Source: Paracentrotus lividus (taxonomy: Eukaryota > Echinodermata > Echinoidea > Camarodonta > Echinidae). From it: a stretch of DNA of 64,000 nt. The notes beneath the pieces were generated by a model. It made no database searches. It was not told the DNA's origin and was given only the letters and a program-made list of their open reading frames with translations. Of the stretch, positions 35,536 to 47,522 are shown piece by piece. Made by a program: the position numbers and the translations under genes. Position 1 is the first letter of the stretch. Each line of letters begins with the position of its first letter. Location of the stretch: contig CALNVZ010002974.1 of the NCBI GenBank assembly GCA_940671915.1, positions 45,256,678-45,320,677 on the forward strand, in the 5' to 3' direction.

Positions 35536-37342
35536 GCACATAGAAAAGTCTACACATTTTGTAGTACAGAGCTAGAGGACAATGCATTTTGGGCGCTCTG
35601 ATTGTAGTTATCGCGTGAAGCTCCTCCCCGTTGCGATGACTGAAGTGCGTTGACCGTAACTGAACAACGCGATCCAGGTGTATCCCGAAAGAATACTTTT
35701 ATCGCGCACTGTCAATCATAACCAATGTGGACCATATAGCAAGAAAATACTGCAAGACTCGACTTCCAATAAAGTTGCTCGGTAGGCCGCTGTTAGAACA
35801 CTTTTAAGTATAAGGAAGAGTGATATCAATATAAACTTTAACAAATCGAATGGTGCGATTCCAGTTTTTGGTAATACACCGTAGCAAAAATGAGGACTTA
35901 CCAAAGAATAAAGTGACAAGTCTAAATTTTGTTGTGAGTATTGTTCATTCGAAGGCCTATGGTAGCATCTTTGGTATGCAAACAAGATCGTTTGACAATG
36001 ATGCATGAATTATGGAGTTGTGTGATTGTGTGATGATGAGCTTTGAACCATATGCCGATCAGAGGAATTAAGCCTTGGCTTGATCAGAGGCTAAGAATTT
36101 TAGGCCGTAAAAGTAAAAAGATCGCTAGATATAATCATTGTGCACCTGGCATCAACAGCTTGAGTGATGGCGCAGTGTAGTACTCCTGACTTGTCGTGAT
36201 ATTCCCATCACGTAGAAATTTTTACTCCATAATTAAATTAATTTATGCACGACGCTCGAATGATTACGTTAGCATATGAAAAACACTACCATTCTGCCTT
36301 CCAATGAACAATAGTCACGCTAAAATTTAGATTCGTCATTTATTTTTTTGGTAAGTCCTCATTTCTTTATACGTTTTCAAATGTTGGGCGAAGTCCGACA
36401 GTGGATTCGTTGAAGTTCCTTTGTATATTTCTCTTCTTTATTCTAAAAAATATTTAAAGGACTCATCCGGGCTGGAGTTTGCATTATAAGAAAAATAAAG
36501 TAAAATAAAAAAAGCACAACACTGAAAATTTCATCAAAATTGAATAAGAAATAGCAAAGTTATGAATTTTCTTAGGTTTTTAATTTGTTAGGAAACAGTT
36601 CTTCAAATTGGCAAACTGATGATGTCTCAGTCCCCCTACTTTCTTTGTATTTTATTGTATGAAATACCAATTATCAAGATTTTCTGCCCCAAGGACATAA
36701 AAACATGGATTAATCCTTGTGGAATGTTCATGGTCACGAGTGCTTTTACCTATTTCAGTATGAGGGACAGATTTTCTGTATACGCAATATATGAAAAAAA
36801 TGAGATATATAGGATTTCATATAATAAAATACACAAGAAGTAGGGGGACTGTGACATCATCAGTTTGCTCATTTGAATATTCAAATATTCAAATGAGACA
36901 ATTGCCAAGAACTGTTTTACACAAAAAAATCAAGACCTAAAAAAATGCATAACTTTGTTATTTTTCATCAGATTTTGATGAAATTTTCTGTGTTGTGCTT
37001 GATGAATTTTACTTAATTTTACAAAACTTTTTCATTTTAGCCCGGACTCCTCCTTTAAAGAATGGGTCTCCGCTTAACCTTTTGTGAAGTCAAGTCTTGC
37101 AGTTTTTCTTGCGAAATGGGTCCACTTTGGTTATGAGTGACAGCGCGCAAGACAAAAGCGAGCTTCATCGGGAACAGCTGAATCGCGTTGTTCAGTTACG
37201 GTCAACGCACTTCAGTCATAGCAACCAGGACTCGGACTAGTGCCCGGCGGAGCTCCGCGCGATAGCTAATCAGAGCGCCCAACAATCAATATGCATTGTT
37301 CTCTAGCTCTGTAAGAACGAACTTGTAGATTTTTCTACGTGC
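35536..37342. repeat. Large inverted repeat upstream of the PHF3/DIDO1-like start
   Basis: Left arm 35536 to about 36015 and right arm about 36228-37342 are inverted copies. Landmarks include ACTGAAGTGCGTTGACCGTA, GAGGACTTACCAA and GCAAGAAAA.ACTGCAAGAC. The right arm is longer because a 597-bp TTAA element (36458-37054) sits in it. Arms carry CpG-rich DNA (CGCGCGATAGC, GGCGCTCTG). The left arm begins 454 bp before the gene's ATG, so it probably overlaps the promoter. It may be a foldback transposon or an inverted promoter duplication; no flanking duplication is clear. Confidence 0.8.
36458..37054. mobile_element. TTAA-flanked MITE (palindromic inside)
   Basis: Ends AGGACTCATCCGGGCT and AGCCCGGACTCCTCCT, flanked by TTAA at 36454-36457 and 37055-37058. 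Inner arms also pair (CAGTCCCCCTAC / GTAGGGGGACTG). TTAA duplications are typical of piggyBac and Kolobok. It is nested in the right arm of the 35536-37342 inverted repeat. Confidence 0.78.
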
Positions 37343-38741
37343 CCATGGCATGGGGACTCGACCCTCCTTCCTGGCGCCGCCTGGCCGCATGTAGCCTCTA
37401 CACAATGTCCGTCATGGCAATTGGCATGAGCAACGTCGAGACATCATTGCAACATGCGCTCTCCCCGCCGCGGCGCGGGGGCCTCGCGGGCAGAACACAC
37501 CTACCGTACACATGCACAACAACCACCCTGCACTGTATGCTGAACGAAATCCAGCCGAACATAATTATTTTTAAAACACCTACTTTATCACACACATGTT
37601 GCTAAATACATATAACGTTTTTACTTAGCTACCTCTTGATTTGGAAGACTTGATGCACGATGTAAACAGCGTAGTCATAAGCTCCTACTGCTCGAAATCC
37701 GGAATTACAAGGATTTTTCGGGCGACCATCGAGTTGATCCCAAAAATTTCTCTTAAGATGTGCTACAGTTTTGTTATCGAAGTGAGCTAGCTTACGTGCA
37801 TAAGTCAACGTTACCTATACAGGATGTTAGATCATGCTAAATTGTGTCATGTGCTAATAATATACTTTTATAATGCAGAAAGACAGAATTCCAAAAGATT
37901 CAAGCTAATTAACCAGCCACTTTCCATAAACAACGAAAAAAGACAAAATGATTAACTAAAATTTTAAAAGATTCTATAGATGTGATCACAAGCTTTACTT
38001 GTTTACCAGGTTTTCCTCTCATCTTTCTTTTACTCATTTTATTCTTCACTGTGTTTTGTATAGGCCCTATTGCTTAAAAAATGAAGGTTATTTCCCTTTT
38101 TAACAAGAAATAAAAGATGAATGAATACCTATGAGTTCATCGACCTATGAAAGGATTCAATTTCTTTAACGGAGAAGCCGCCTTCATAGAGATCTTTCTA
38201 AATCCAGCCCTATAGGCCTACATCAGGCTCGATCGTCTCTCTTCTCTCTACACATACGTCTCTCCTTGTCTCTACAAAGGAAACTAAATTTATATTTAAA
38301 AAATCTGACTCTTTGGTAAATTAGGAAAAGAAAAAGAGCTCAGTTTGTTGATCTCCCTTGTTAATCCTTATAGCCATGCATCCACCCACAATAGGCCTAC
38401 TCCCTTTCCTTACTCCTTATCTCTTGTTACTGTTCATAAATTACATGTAGTTCATTCAAATTATTCTCTTCATTCTTCTCTCCCCACCCCCCCCCAAGTT
38501 CAAAACAAAGTCATTACTTTAATTGACAATTATAAATATAATTCCATGAGATTTGTACCAACAACATTAAAGATATTGCAACCTAAATTCCATCCACAAA
38601 TCATATGACACTACATTCTACCTGATACCAACCCTATGGTAACCCTACGTAAGGACAAACTAAAGCCTGCATGGAGTAATTGTGCTGGAGCAAATGTCAT
38701 GTAACCAAAAAAAGCACCGGTACAAAACATACACTCCATGA

Positions 38742-38759
38742 CACACACACACACACACC
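38742..38759 (+). repeat. (CA)n microsatellite
   Basis: A short uninterrupted CA run in intergenic DNA. Confidence 0.85.
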
Positions 38760-38948
38760 AACACACACCCTCAACCCACACAAACAGGTGCCCCCTCAGC
38801 CCCCCCCCAAACACTGAATAATAAGAATTGAAGGAGGCAGTGTATACAGGGGAATCATCATTCCTCAGAAGCTCAGATGAGAAGGGAATCTTTAGGTCCA
38901 TATCCAAATTTCATGCTTACTCTTTTAACAAAGGTTGTTTGTGCGTAT

Positions 38949-39138
38949 CAGGAACATTCCCGGAGGACACTCCCCCGGGGACAATTCCCGGAGGACAGCT
39001 CCCCCGGAGGACATAGGGTTAGGTGTTAGGGTTAGGGTTAGGGTTAGGGTTGTCCTCCAGGGGAGTTGTCCTCCGGGGGAGCGTCCTCCGGAATTGTCCC
39101 CGGGGGAGTTGTCCTCCGGGGGAGATGTCCTAGAACCT
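38949..39138. mobile_element. Foldback with (TTAGGG) telomere-like core
   Basis: Left arms repeat CCGGAGGACA and CCCCCGG; the core 39014-39051 has four to five TTAGGG-type units; right arms repeat GTCCTCCGGGGGAG. The ends CAGGAACATT and CCTAGAACCTG pair loosely. It resembles 18917-19076 and 41447-41580. Confidence 0.7.
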
Positions 39139-39545
39139 GTTTGTGACAACCTGAAAAGCTTGCCCTGGAGGCTGTAAATTGCCCAACATAATAACAACTA
39201 ATGTACATGCAAACTGGATTCCTTGTCTTGTAGTTCATTCTTTAATACCTTGTAATTATGTCGTCAGGAAAAAGTATGCATAAAGTTTTACTATGTTAGT
39301 AAACTGGTCTATTGAATATACCTTAGATTGTTCAAAGCAGTCAGGTGAAAGAAAAACAATCACTCCAAATATAATCACTCCCCAACCCAACAGGGACTGT
39401 GGAACATTTTTGAAAGTGCAGGGAACGAGTAGAAAGTGAGGGCTGAACATGTGAAAAAGAATAAATTGAGGGTCATTTTCTTGTTTTTGTACGCGTTTCC
39501 TGAGGGGATTAAGCCCCCTCTGCCCCAATAATGTTCCCTCTTTAA

Positions 39546-39833
39546 CCCTTTAGCACCTAGAGACTCACTAGCCGAAAGGGTTATGCCGTCTTACAATCAG
39601 GTTTTTTGTCATAAGAATTGCTCTTAAATGTTTTCAGAATTGCTCTTAAAACATTTTTTTTTGTGTGCAGAATCCGACAGCACACATCCAGTGGGTAATC
39701 CACAACAAGTATGGGCATCTTTCATTACATATTTTTAATACTATCTTGACTACAAAACGTAAAGCATGTTTAAGACAGGGCTGTTTGGGGTGGTTTAGTG
39801 AGTAAGCTGAGATGCGGTTTAGGTGCTGAAGGG
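39546..39833. mobile_element. TTAA-flanked MITE, CCCTTYAGCACCTA ends
   Basis: CCCTTTAGCACCTA at the left, TAGGTGCTGAAGGG at the right, TTAA on both sides (39542-39545, 39834-39837). Length 288 bp, non-coding. Confidence 0.75.
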
Positions 39834-41446
39834 TTAATCCCATTTCTCTCGGGCTGATATTTTCTTCCCTTCAATTACTCTTTCTTCGTACAACAACAAA
39901 TGCTTCTGTTTCATGTGCACTAGAAAATAAATGAAGCTACACTCATTCATCAATTCAATCTTCAGTGTTTCGTTTTAATTCACAGTCATCTCCTAATTTA
40001 TTAAAAAATTATAAGAATACAATATCTGTGATGGTAAAGAGTCATTGCAACATTGATTTCAAATAGATTTGACATCAAAATGAAAATTAACCAAAACATA
40101 AATCTGGCATTTCCAGAATAACAAGTAGATATTAATGTCTTAAAATTTTGGTATTGAACAAAGTCGTTACAGCTTCATTTCAATTGTAAAATAAATTCTC
40201 AAATTGCAGTATACTTCTTATCAAGTTTATAGATTATTAGATTATTGGATCGAGAGCTGACATATATATTTCATTGAAATTCATTGAAAAAAAGAGGATT
40301 ATCTGTATAAAAAAAAGGACAATACAATGAGAAATATTGCACATGCCCTAAAAATAAAGAAATGTATCCTTAATAGAAACAAGATGGGGGGGGGGGGCTA
40401 TTCAAACAATATTTCTTTCCGAATGGATATTTCACGTGATGTATACAAAGAAGAATATTGATTATTATCCTGGTAATAATTATGATACTACATGTATGTA
40501 AAAACTTGATGTCAGTTTTAAATTCAGAACCCAATGTCCCCCACTTTTTTTTCTCTCTGAACCCAAAATAAATTTACATCCACTGTGAAAAAAAAGTACA
40601 AAAATACTTGACAACCTGCCAAAAAGTTGGATTTAAAATGTGGAATACAAAACGTGAGTAATAATCAAAAGAATACCTTGGACTTTTGTCTCATTAAGTT
40701 GGTATCTTTGTATTTTTGTTGTGAGTTTTTAAAGCATATACAATGTATGTTTGAACAAGGTGTTGCATGCTCATGACTTCATATATTGGATTGTACTATA
40801 AATTCAAGTTTATATGCCTGACAACCAGAGTTGTATTACATGTAAGTATGCACAATCTAATGGACAGATCGAAATTAAGAGAATATATAAAACACAATTT
40901 AAGTACTTGATTGTATGTAGCTGCAGATTATCTTCTGTTCAACACAATGATTTTGCATCTATTTTTACTAAGAGTACAACATCTAGAAGTTACAGTGGGA
41001 CCATATTTAAAAAAAAAATAAACTATCATTATCATTTCTAAAGTCCGAATTTAATTTCCTTTAAGTAACGGTCAATCATCTTTTCTGAAAAAGAAAAATG
41101 ATTAAATAAAGTACACCAGCCAAGCAGTTCTACAAGCACCAAATGCACAATGAGTATTATACAGAAGAACCAAGAAAATTAAAGCGTCATTTTTTGTTAG
41201 TTTCAAATTGACTCCTACTGTACATACTCCCTTTCCTATTTGGTTTAATAACTAGACGTGTGCTCTTGAACATTGAACAAATTACAAAAACTGATCACTC
41301 TGACCTTCATTCCAACATATTTGATAAGCAATTAAAAATGGATCTGCAACAACTGTTACAAAAGGGACCAACTTCTAATGTGATTACATGTGTACTTTCT
41401 CTTGAGGTTCACATGCACTATCTGGCTAGATACATTTAAGAGCGTA

Positions 41447-41580
41447 TCATGACAACTTCCCCAGGCTGGACAACTAACCCCAGGAAATAGGGGTAGGGTT
41501 AGGTGTTGAGTTAGGGGGTACTGGTAGATTTTTGGTGGGGGGGGGGGGGTAATTGTCCAGGGTTAGTTGTCCCAGAAACA
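41447..41580. mobile_element. Foldback with telomere-like core
   Basis: GGACAACTAACCCCAGG, then GGGTAGGGTTAGGTG, a G tract, and GTCCAGGGTTAGTTGTCC. Third member of the family with 18917-19076 and 38949-39138. Confidence 0.6.
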
Positions 41581-42894
41581 TTACAGAAGAACAAACCATA
41601 GTACAGACTACAGCACTGACACACCTGGTGACACATCCAACTAGGGAACTAATCTCATCAGTCTAAATAATATCAACTTTTATTTACTTCCCTTTTTTAA
41701 ATCTAGAGTATGGTAATACCCCTCTTGCTCTCTGCAGCAGATTTATTTTGTTTCTTACAATCATTTTGGGAACATGTATATATTCATTGTACCAGAGAGA
41801 GGTGAAAATGCCTGAATTGCCCCATTAAAGGACACAAATGTTGAGTGATGGTGACCGGGTTGCGTTGGGAAATGAACTTGATTACACTTAAAAAGGAACA
41901 AAAATATGTGGCAAATCAGCAAATTATGATCATACAGAACAGCACAAACAATGAGAAGTAGTGAATCTAAAAATGATGCCATGGTACTGCCTTCAGGAAC
42001 ACAAAACATTTGGCAAAAACTGTTAGAGGTACCCGTCCCCCAAACAGAACTTCTCTTCAAAATTAAATACATGGCAGAGCAATCCTTATCATGTCAAATT
42101 GCTACTTCAGTGTCCAGAACATTGATTGTACCTTGGTACACATAGGTTCACTTAAACTGAATTAGGATTGTTAATTGACTATTGGCATGCACGGATCCAG
42201 TATTGGCTCTGATAAATGATTATATCGGCCCAATTGTCTGGAGAATGTTATAGCGGCTCTATTACATTTAAGCGTAGGCCAATACAATCCTTAGTCAGAA
42301 TCAATACTGGATCTGGTACTGACTGGGTACCCTGTCAATGACTGTATGAGGCTACAGACATAAAATCAATCATAATTCTTTGTTTAATGTCACTGATGTT
42401 CTTTTAAATGTTAATTGCATTTGTAATCAAGGTTTCTTCTTCTTCTTCTTCTTCAGGGTGATCTGCCTCCTTCACAGTTGAAGATTCTTGCAGATTTGTG
42501 TGTGTGTGCGGTAAATGACGATATTCATGGTTTAAATGAAACTATCAAATAAGTTTGTGAAGATGATGTTGGAACAACATGTTCACTACATAACACCCTT
42601 ACAACGAGCAGACGACTCTGAAAATGATGCGATAACTCACACATCCTACTTTCACCATCATACCTGTCCTTTAAGAACAATTGGTTGACACCTGCGTGGG
42701 TTGACTGTACATGGACTCATTGACAATATGGACAAGACAATCACCAGGAAGAAAGCAATTACCATAGACATGACCTGTTTTTACTCGCTTGACTTTGAAG
42801 GGAAATTAAAGTTGCGGTTGTTAGATTGAAATTTGGAAGGAACTGTCTCAAAGTGATTGGGAAAGGTGGATTACAATCTACCTCAGAATTTTTG

Positions 42895-43205
42895 TGTGCT
42901 CTGTGGTTTTGGATTCACCAAAATGATACGATATGATAAAGTAAATTCTTGGACAAGAGTCTAGTGACTTCACATACACTTCACACAGAAATGAAGTGTT
43001 CATGTATGGGATTACACTAAATGTTTCAGCCCAAACATGACAGCTCTTTTTTACTATTATCATTATGAGGGCATTTGAAGACGAATCCTATTTGAACAGT
43101 GGACCTATTACTGTAATATTTTTCCTAAATAACATGAAAATAGTTTGAAAGGTCACAATAGTATTTGGCACTTTTCCCACTTCAGTAGATTCCCTTTAAC
43201 CAAAA
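42895..43205 (+). repeat. Dispersed repeat, uninterrupted copy
   Basis: GTGGTTTTGGATTCACCAAAATGAT to AGATTCCCTTTAA. It matches 18120-18252 joined to 20541-20695, with no insertion at the corresponding site (near 43055-43070). Confidence 0.65.
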
Positions 43206-43918
43206 GAGCTTCTTGTGAGTATCCGCACACAACCCACCCTAACAAATGATTACATCTAACAGTTGTTTAAACTGAATTTGAAATTTAGTGAACTTTACAG
43301 TTTCACTTAAAATGTGTATTTCGGTAAATACATAAACACTATATAGTTAATCATTAATGGTACTCATTTAATCTAGTGAGTTGATGGCAGCAAATGTTTC
43401 CATGAATTCCACTTTTTGCAACAAAAGTGAATAAAGACTTTCCACAAAATTTATTTGATGCAATGAAAAAATTATCTGTTGATCTAGAGTGACTCCTACC
43501 TATTTAAGAAAAACACATTTAAAGAACATATGCAGCAATAATTGTTTTAAAAAAAACCCCAAAACAAAAAGTAAATCAACATGTGTTCACTTTCTGCTAG
43601 TCTTCGCAATTGATAAGCCATGAAATCTTATCCCAGCAGCATTTTTTGTACCCACCATCTTTGGACAATCATTTAAAACCTGAAGAGACATTGCACATGA
43701 ACATAACAAATTGCCGCCATGTTGCAAAAGGTATAAAAAAAATTAAGACACGTCACATATTTTTGGTTTAAATCCTTACATTGGAATGCAAAAATAACTG
43801 AGGTTTCAAAGCAAAATTCATCCACACTGAAGACTGTGCATACTGCCAAATTACATGCTGCAAAACATGTCAGTAACAAAACAAAATAAATTATTTTGTA
43901 AAAAAAAAGAAGCTTTAC

Positions 43919-44605
43919 TCAAGAAACTTGGAGATTACTAATAAGCTTTGAGGCTAGTTCAACATCACTCCGGTGTCGACTGAGTCCATCATCTAAACGA
44001 AGACGTTCTAAATGCAGATCATCCAGGGACTTTGAACGAGGAAGCTGAATGCTTGGGACCGTCAGTGAACCTTTATCAGCCGTCTCGCTGCTTGGACCGC
44101 GATATTTGCGTCCATTCCCGTTGCAATCTGTCCGTTGGTCTTGTAAAAACACATCGTCCTCTAAACTTGTCGACAAGTAGGACTTGGTATTCCTTAAACG
44201 CGAGGCTTTGGAGCGGTGCGAATGAGGGACCGAGTACGGCTTGTTCTTCTTGCAGCGTCGTGAAGGCTTGTGAGTTCTTACAACACGGTGCTCATTGATA
44301 AGGGAAGGCGGATATGGACGAGAAGCGCTGGAACTCTTCTCTGCTTCGACCACACAAGTCTGAGAGCTGTTGCTAGGTTTAAAGTTCGGCCGACCGCCAT
44401 GACCAGCCAAGACGGAACCTACACATGTGACAAACTGGGTGTTCATTTTGACGACGTGGAAGCTTGGAGGCTGTTGTGTAGTAGATGAAGCTGCACTGTT
44501 CATGTTGTTTTCATTCTGCGATGCCAACTCTTTCAAATACTCTTTGCGGCTCTCCGTCACGATACTCAGCATGCCAAGTTCGTTGAGCGCTGAATCTAAA
44601 TCCAT
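43919..44605 (-). CDS. Unrecognised 228-residue Ser/Arg-rich protein
   Basis: One coding exon. The start ATG at 44603-44605 has A at -3 and G at +4; TAA/TGA-type stop at 43919. A CCAATTACAG acceptor at about 44662 suggests a spliced 5' UTR. I do not recognise the family. Seen: an N-terminal helix-prone segment (MDLDSALNELGMLSIVTESR, then KEYLKELASQ), a Ser/Gln-rich stretch, a basic cluster (HKPSRRCKKNKP, HRSKASRLRN), and a C-terminal block PRSKSLDDLHLERLRLDD with RHRSDVELASKLISNLQV. The RSKSLDD motif suits a phosphorylated 14-3-3-type site, which is inference. There is no signal peptide, membrane segment or zinc pattern. The non-random C-terminus and codon-balanced frame make it a real gene. 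Confidence 0.72.
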   Translation of the reverse strand: MDLDSALNELGMLSIVTESRKEYLKELASQNENNMNSAASSTTQQPPSFHVVKMNTQFVTCVGSVLAGHGGRPNFKPSNSSQTCVVEAEKSSSASRPYPPSLINEHRVVRTHKPSRRCKKNKPYSVPHSHRSKASRLRNTKSYLSTSLEDDVFLQDQRTDCNGNGRKYRGPSSETADKGSLTVPSIQLPRSKSLDDLHLERLRLDDGLSRHRSDVELASKLISNLQVS

Positions 44606-46459
44606 ACTTATTCTCTGATCCAGCTTCTGTTACTAGTGTTAGGATCTAACGTTAGATCTACCTGTAATTGGAAAAAATCAGAGCAGGATTCAATTATGCG
44701 TAATTTCTTTCTAAAGCATAAACAGTTAGGCCCTCTAGGCCCGATTCAACTATTTAATTTAGGATCATCATGTAGACCGGCTACACAGTAAGATTCAGTT
44801 TTTTGTACCAATTAAACTAAAATCTAGATTTAAACCAGATTGATTGCACTCCATTGCATTAAACACATATTATTAGATTTATTTTAATCGAAATGCCATT
44901 TTAAATATACAAAAATACCCCAAAAAATCAACACGATCAGAGTGGTAGACAATAAGCAAAGGCAAAGCCAAGCCCAAGCCATCATTGGCATTGCATCACT
45001 GTTCATGAATCATGTCATCTCACTCTCACACTCTCTCAGAAAAGAAATGGGATTTAACTTACCGAGTACAAATACAATTCAAGGTTTTACTTTTAGCCTA
45101 GTGCATGCTGTAGGCTGTAGCTAAAGCAGATTGACATGATGTAACGTGTCGTTAGGCCTAAATTTTTATGGTATTCAGGGGTTTTTCTGCGTTCATTCGT
45201 AGCTTGATAGCTGCCCATTCCTCTTAATTCTGCCTGCATGACTTTTCGGTCCGTCCATATCCATGTAGAATCTCTGTAGGTTCTATATGTTTTGTCCTCG
45301 CAAATTTTCCCACGAAACGTACGTACAATGAAAACATAAACAGCAGAGCCATACACGCCCGTCGCTTTGGCGCGCTTAGGCAAACGCATTGTATAAAAGG
45401 GGGTTATTTAATATTTTGCAATTAAATCCTCAACAAAAACATTATTAAATTCTAAATAATGTAAAAAATGCCATTTAATTAGAATTTTTAAATAAAAATA
45501 AATAAATTATATCTCACTTGATGACCCTATGTTATGTTTTGAATATTTATGTAAGATCAATATATCCCCTTAAATTAATGGAATAGTCTTGATTACAGCA
45601 TGCATGATGCACACGTGAAACATGGACGACGAGTGGTTGGAATACATAGATGAACAAACGCCACCGACATAATCAACGATTTTTAAATGATTTCAGATCA
45701 GTGTGTTAATCAATGTTATCTTAAAATGCAAGGGGTAAGATTCTGCCTGTGCTTTTCATTATCGTTATTCCATTTTGAACTTTTTATTGTAATTATAATC
45801 CTGTAATAGCGCAGCTACCATAACCTTTTATTTTAACAAGTTGCATCATGCCAATATATTGCCATTGCCTTGGCGTATGCAGTGACAAGTCGTGTGCCTA
45901 GACTGTACTAGAGTCTAGCCTAGGCTAGAGAGAGTGGTTAGACTGGGTTGTAGACAGTCAAGAGACAAGAGTCGAGTGGAGATGTGGTGGTACGTGAATG
46001 ATGTACATGTCAATGATGTCATGAAAGAAGTGCCTATCTCTGTAGGCTAAAGTTTGACCTCAATTTATTGTAATGTTCTTCATTATTAACTGTTATTGTT
46101 AATGAATAATGAACAGTGAATTTATGAAACAAAATTTAAACAAATGATTTCCCAAGAAAGGCAAGAACAAATATTTTTTTACGATTTTAAGACGGGCTTG
46201 TCAATTTCTGACATTGCAAAACTGGAAAGTGCTCATGCCTGCACACTAGTCTAACTTATTTTGCAGGTCTACAGTTTTTTACTTTGAAGTTTTTAGACGC
46301 TATTTAAAATGTTCACGAACGCGATGTAGTGTTCTGAATGTTCAGCATGTTCAGGGTAGCAAATAAAAGTTGCTGATCAAAAATCACCTTCTTTACTATA
46401 GGGTCTACTCTTGAAAAACGTAAATCAAATAACCCATGGTTGACTGCTAAACACTTAGG
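44606..46459. other. Divergent promoter interval of gene 3 and the PHF20-like gene
   Basis: It lies between oppositely oriented genes. Both first coding exons begin at splice acceptors (44662 minus, 47523 plus), so non-coding first exons should lie here. An open frame at 45093-45389 (minus) has no recognisable protein. I cannot place the start sites. Confidence 0.5.
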
Positions 46460-46813
46460 CAGTACTGCCAACCTAAAAGCGTATTTTTGTCTTTTTCATT
46501 TGGATAAGGGGTACCAAACTCATTAAATGTCAATAATTATTCAGATCATAAAAATGTCAATCTCCATCCACCTGTCGACCTGAAAACCTTTTATTATTCA
46601 AGTGTGTCATCCCTGTATCAAAGGCATTCGTTCTGGTAAATGAGGGACATAGACAATTCATTGGACAATTAAATGTTTTCTATGAAGACAGGTGCGATGT
46701 AGTATGGCATGATGGTGATGTGCATTCATAGACATCTATAGATCTTAGTACCCCCTTAAGAAGCGAAAGAGGATAGAAAAAGTACGGAATACGCTTTTTT
46801 GTTGGCAGGTCTG
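46460..46813. mobile_element. MITE with CAG...CTG ends and 6-bp duplication
   Basis: CAGTACTGCCAAC at the left; the right end reads GTTGGCAGGTCTG. Further pairing: AAAGCGTATT / AATACGCTTT and AAGGGGTACCAA / TTAGTACCCCCTT. CTTAGG abuts both ends. Same design as 9272-9413. Confidence 0.7.
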
Positions 46814-46845
46814 CTTAGGTATTGATGATTTTTATACAATTTTAA

Positions 46846-47428
46846 AGGAGGATTGTCCCTTTGTAGATAGTTGGCTTACTGTGGATGCAGAAAAATCAAA
46901 TAAGCACATTAGTGAAGATTTGGTGAAAATCGGATAAATGATAAGAAAGTTATGAGTATTTGAATATTGAGATCTCTAATGACATAGGAAATCTCCCATT
47001 GGCAATGCGGTCACCATTTGTGATGTCACAAAGGGAGAACTCCCCATATGGTGTGCACAAAAACTATTCAAAATGTCTCTTTATTATCATTCTAATGATA
47101 AAACAGCTTTTCTTTTCACGATATATTATGACTTTCATATATTTACAAGTCATCCCATGAAAAGATTCTTTATTCTCCCTTTAGAATCAAGAAAAAAGAG
47201 GATTTTAGTACAATGTGTACAATAGATATGGGAAAGATCTCCCTGCATTACATCACACATCATGGTCGCGTTGCCAATTGGAGGATCTCCATATCATTAG
47301 TGATCACAAAATCTAAGAATTCATATCTCTCTTATTCATTGCCTGATTTTTCTGAAACTTTCCCAGTATGTTTTGGGGGTTTGTCTCCATTCACTGAAGC
47401 TAAATTTCTCTGAGGGGATAATTCCCCT
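46846..47428. mobile_element. TTAA-flanked MITE upstream of the PHF20-like gene
   Basis: AGGAGGATTGTCCCT at the left, GGGATAATTCCCCT at the right, TTAA on both sides (46842-46845, 47429-47432). Inner arms pair around GGTCACCATTTGTGATGTCACA / ATCACACATCATGG. It ends 95 bp before the first coding exon's acceptor. Confidence 0.7.
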
Positions 47429-47522
47429 TTAATGTCAAAGAAAACAGGGCCAAGGGTCACTTAACTTAGTATTGAAATGTTTTTTTTTACATCTCTGCTA
47501 TCTCTTTGTTTTTGTCCCCCAG

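Larger units (their letters stand above)
37343..43918. other. Intergenic interval between the PHF3/DIDO1-like gene and gene 3
   Basis: 37230-37530 is unusually CpG-rich (CTCCCCGCCGCGGCGCGGGG) and may be a promoter or non-coding first exon. Beyond it I see no exon chain. It contains a telomere-core foldback, a TTAA MITE, (CA)n at 38742-38759, and the dispersed repeat at 42895. 39140-39541, 39834-41446 and 41581-42894 show nothing I can name; the upper part may be gene 3's 3' UTR. Confidence 0.6.

Noticed and set aside
39014-39051. Telomere end or chromosome fusion point
   Set aside because: The TTAGGG tract is short and enclosed by inverted arms shared with two other sites.
41761-42072. 103-codon minus-strand frame as a small protein gene
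   Set aside because: No family, poor start context and no splice or conservation cue; it probably lies in 3' untranslated or intergenic DNA.
45093-45389. 98-codon minus-strand frame upstream of gene 3
   Set aside because: No recognisable protein; it may overlap a non-coding first exon, but nothing supports translation.
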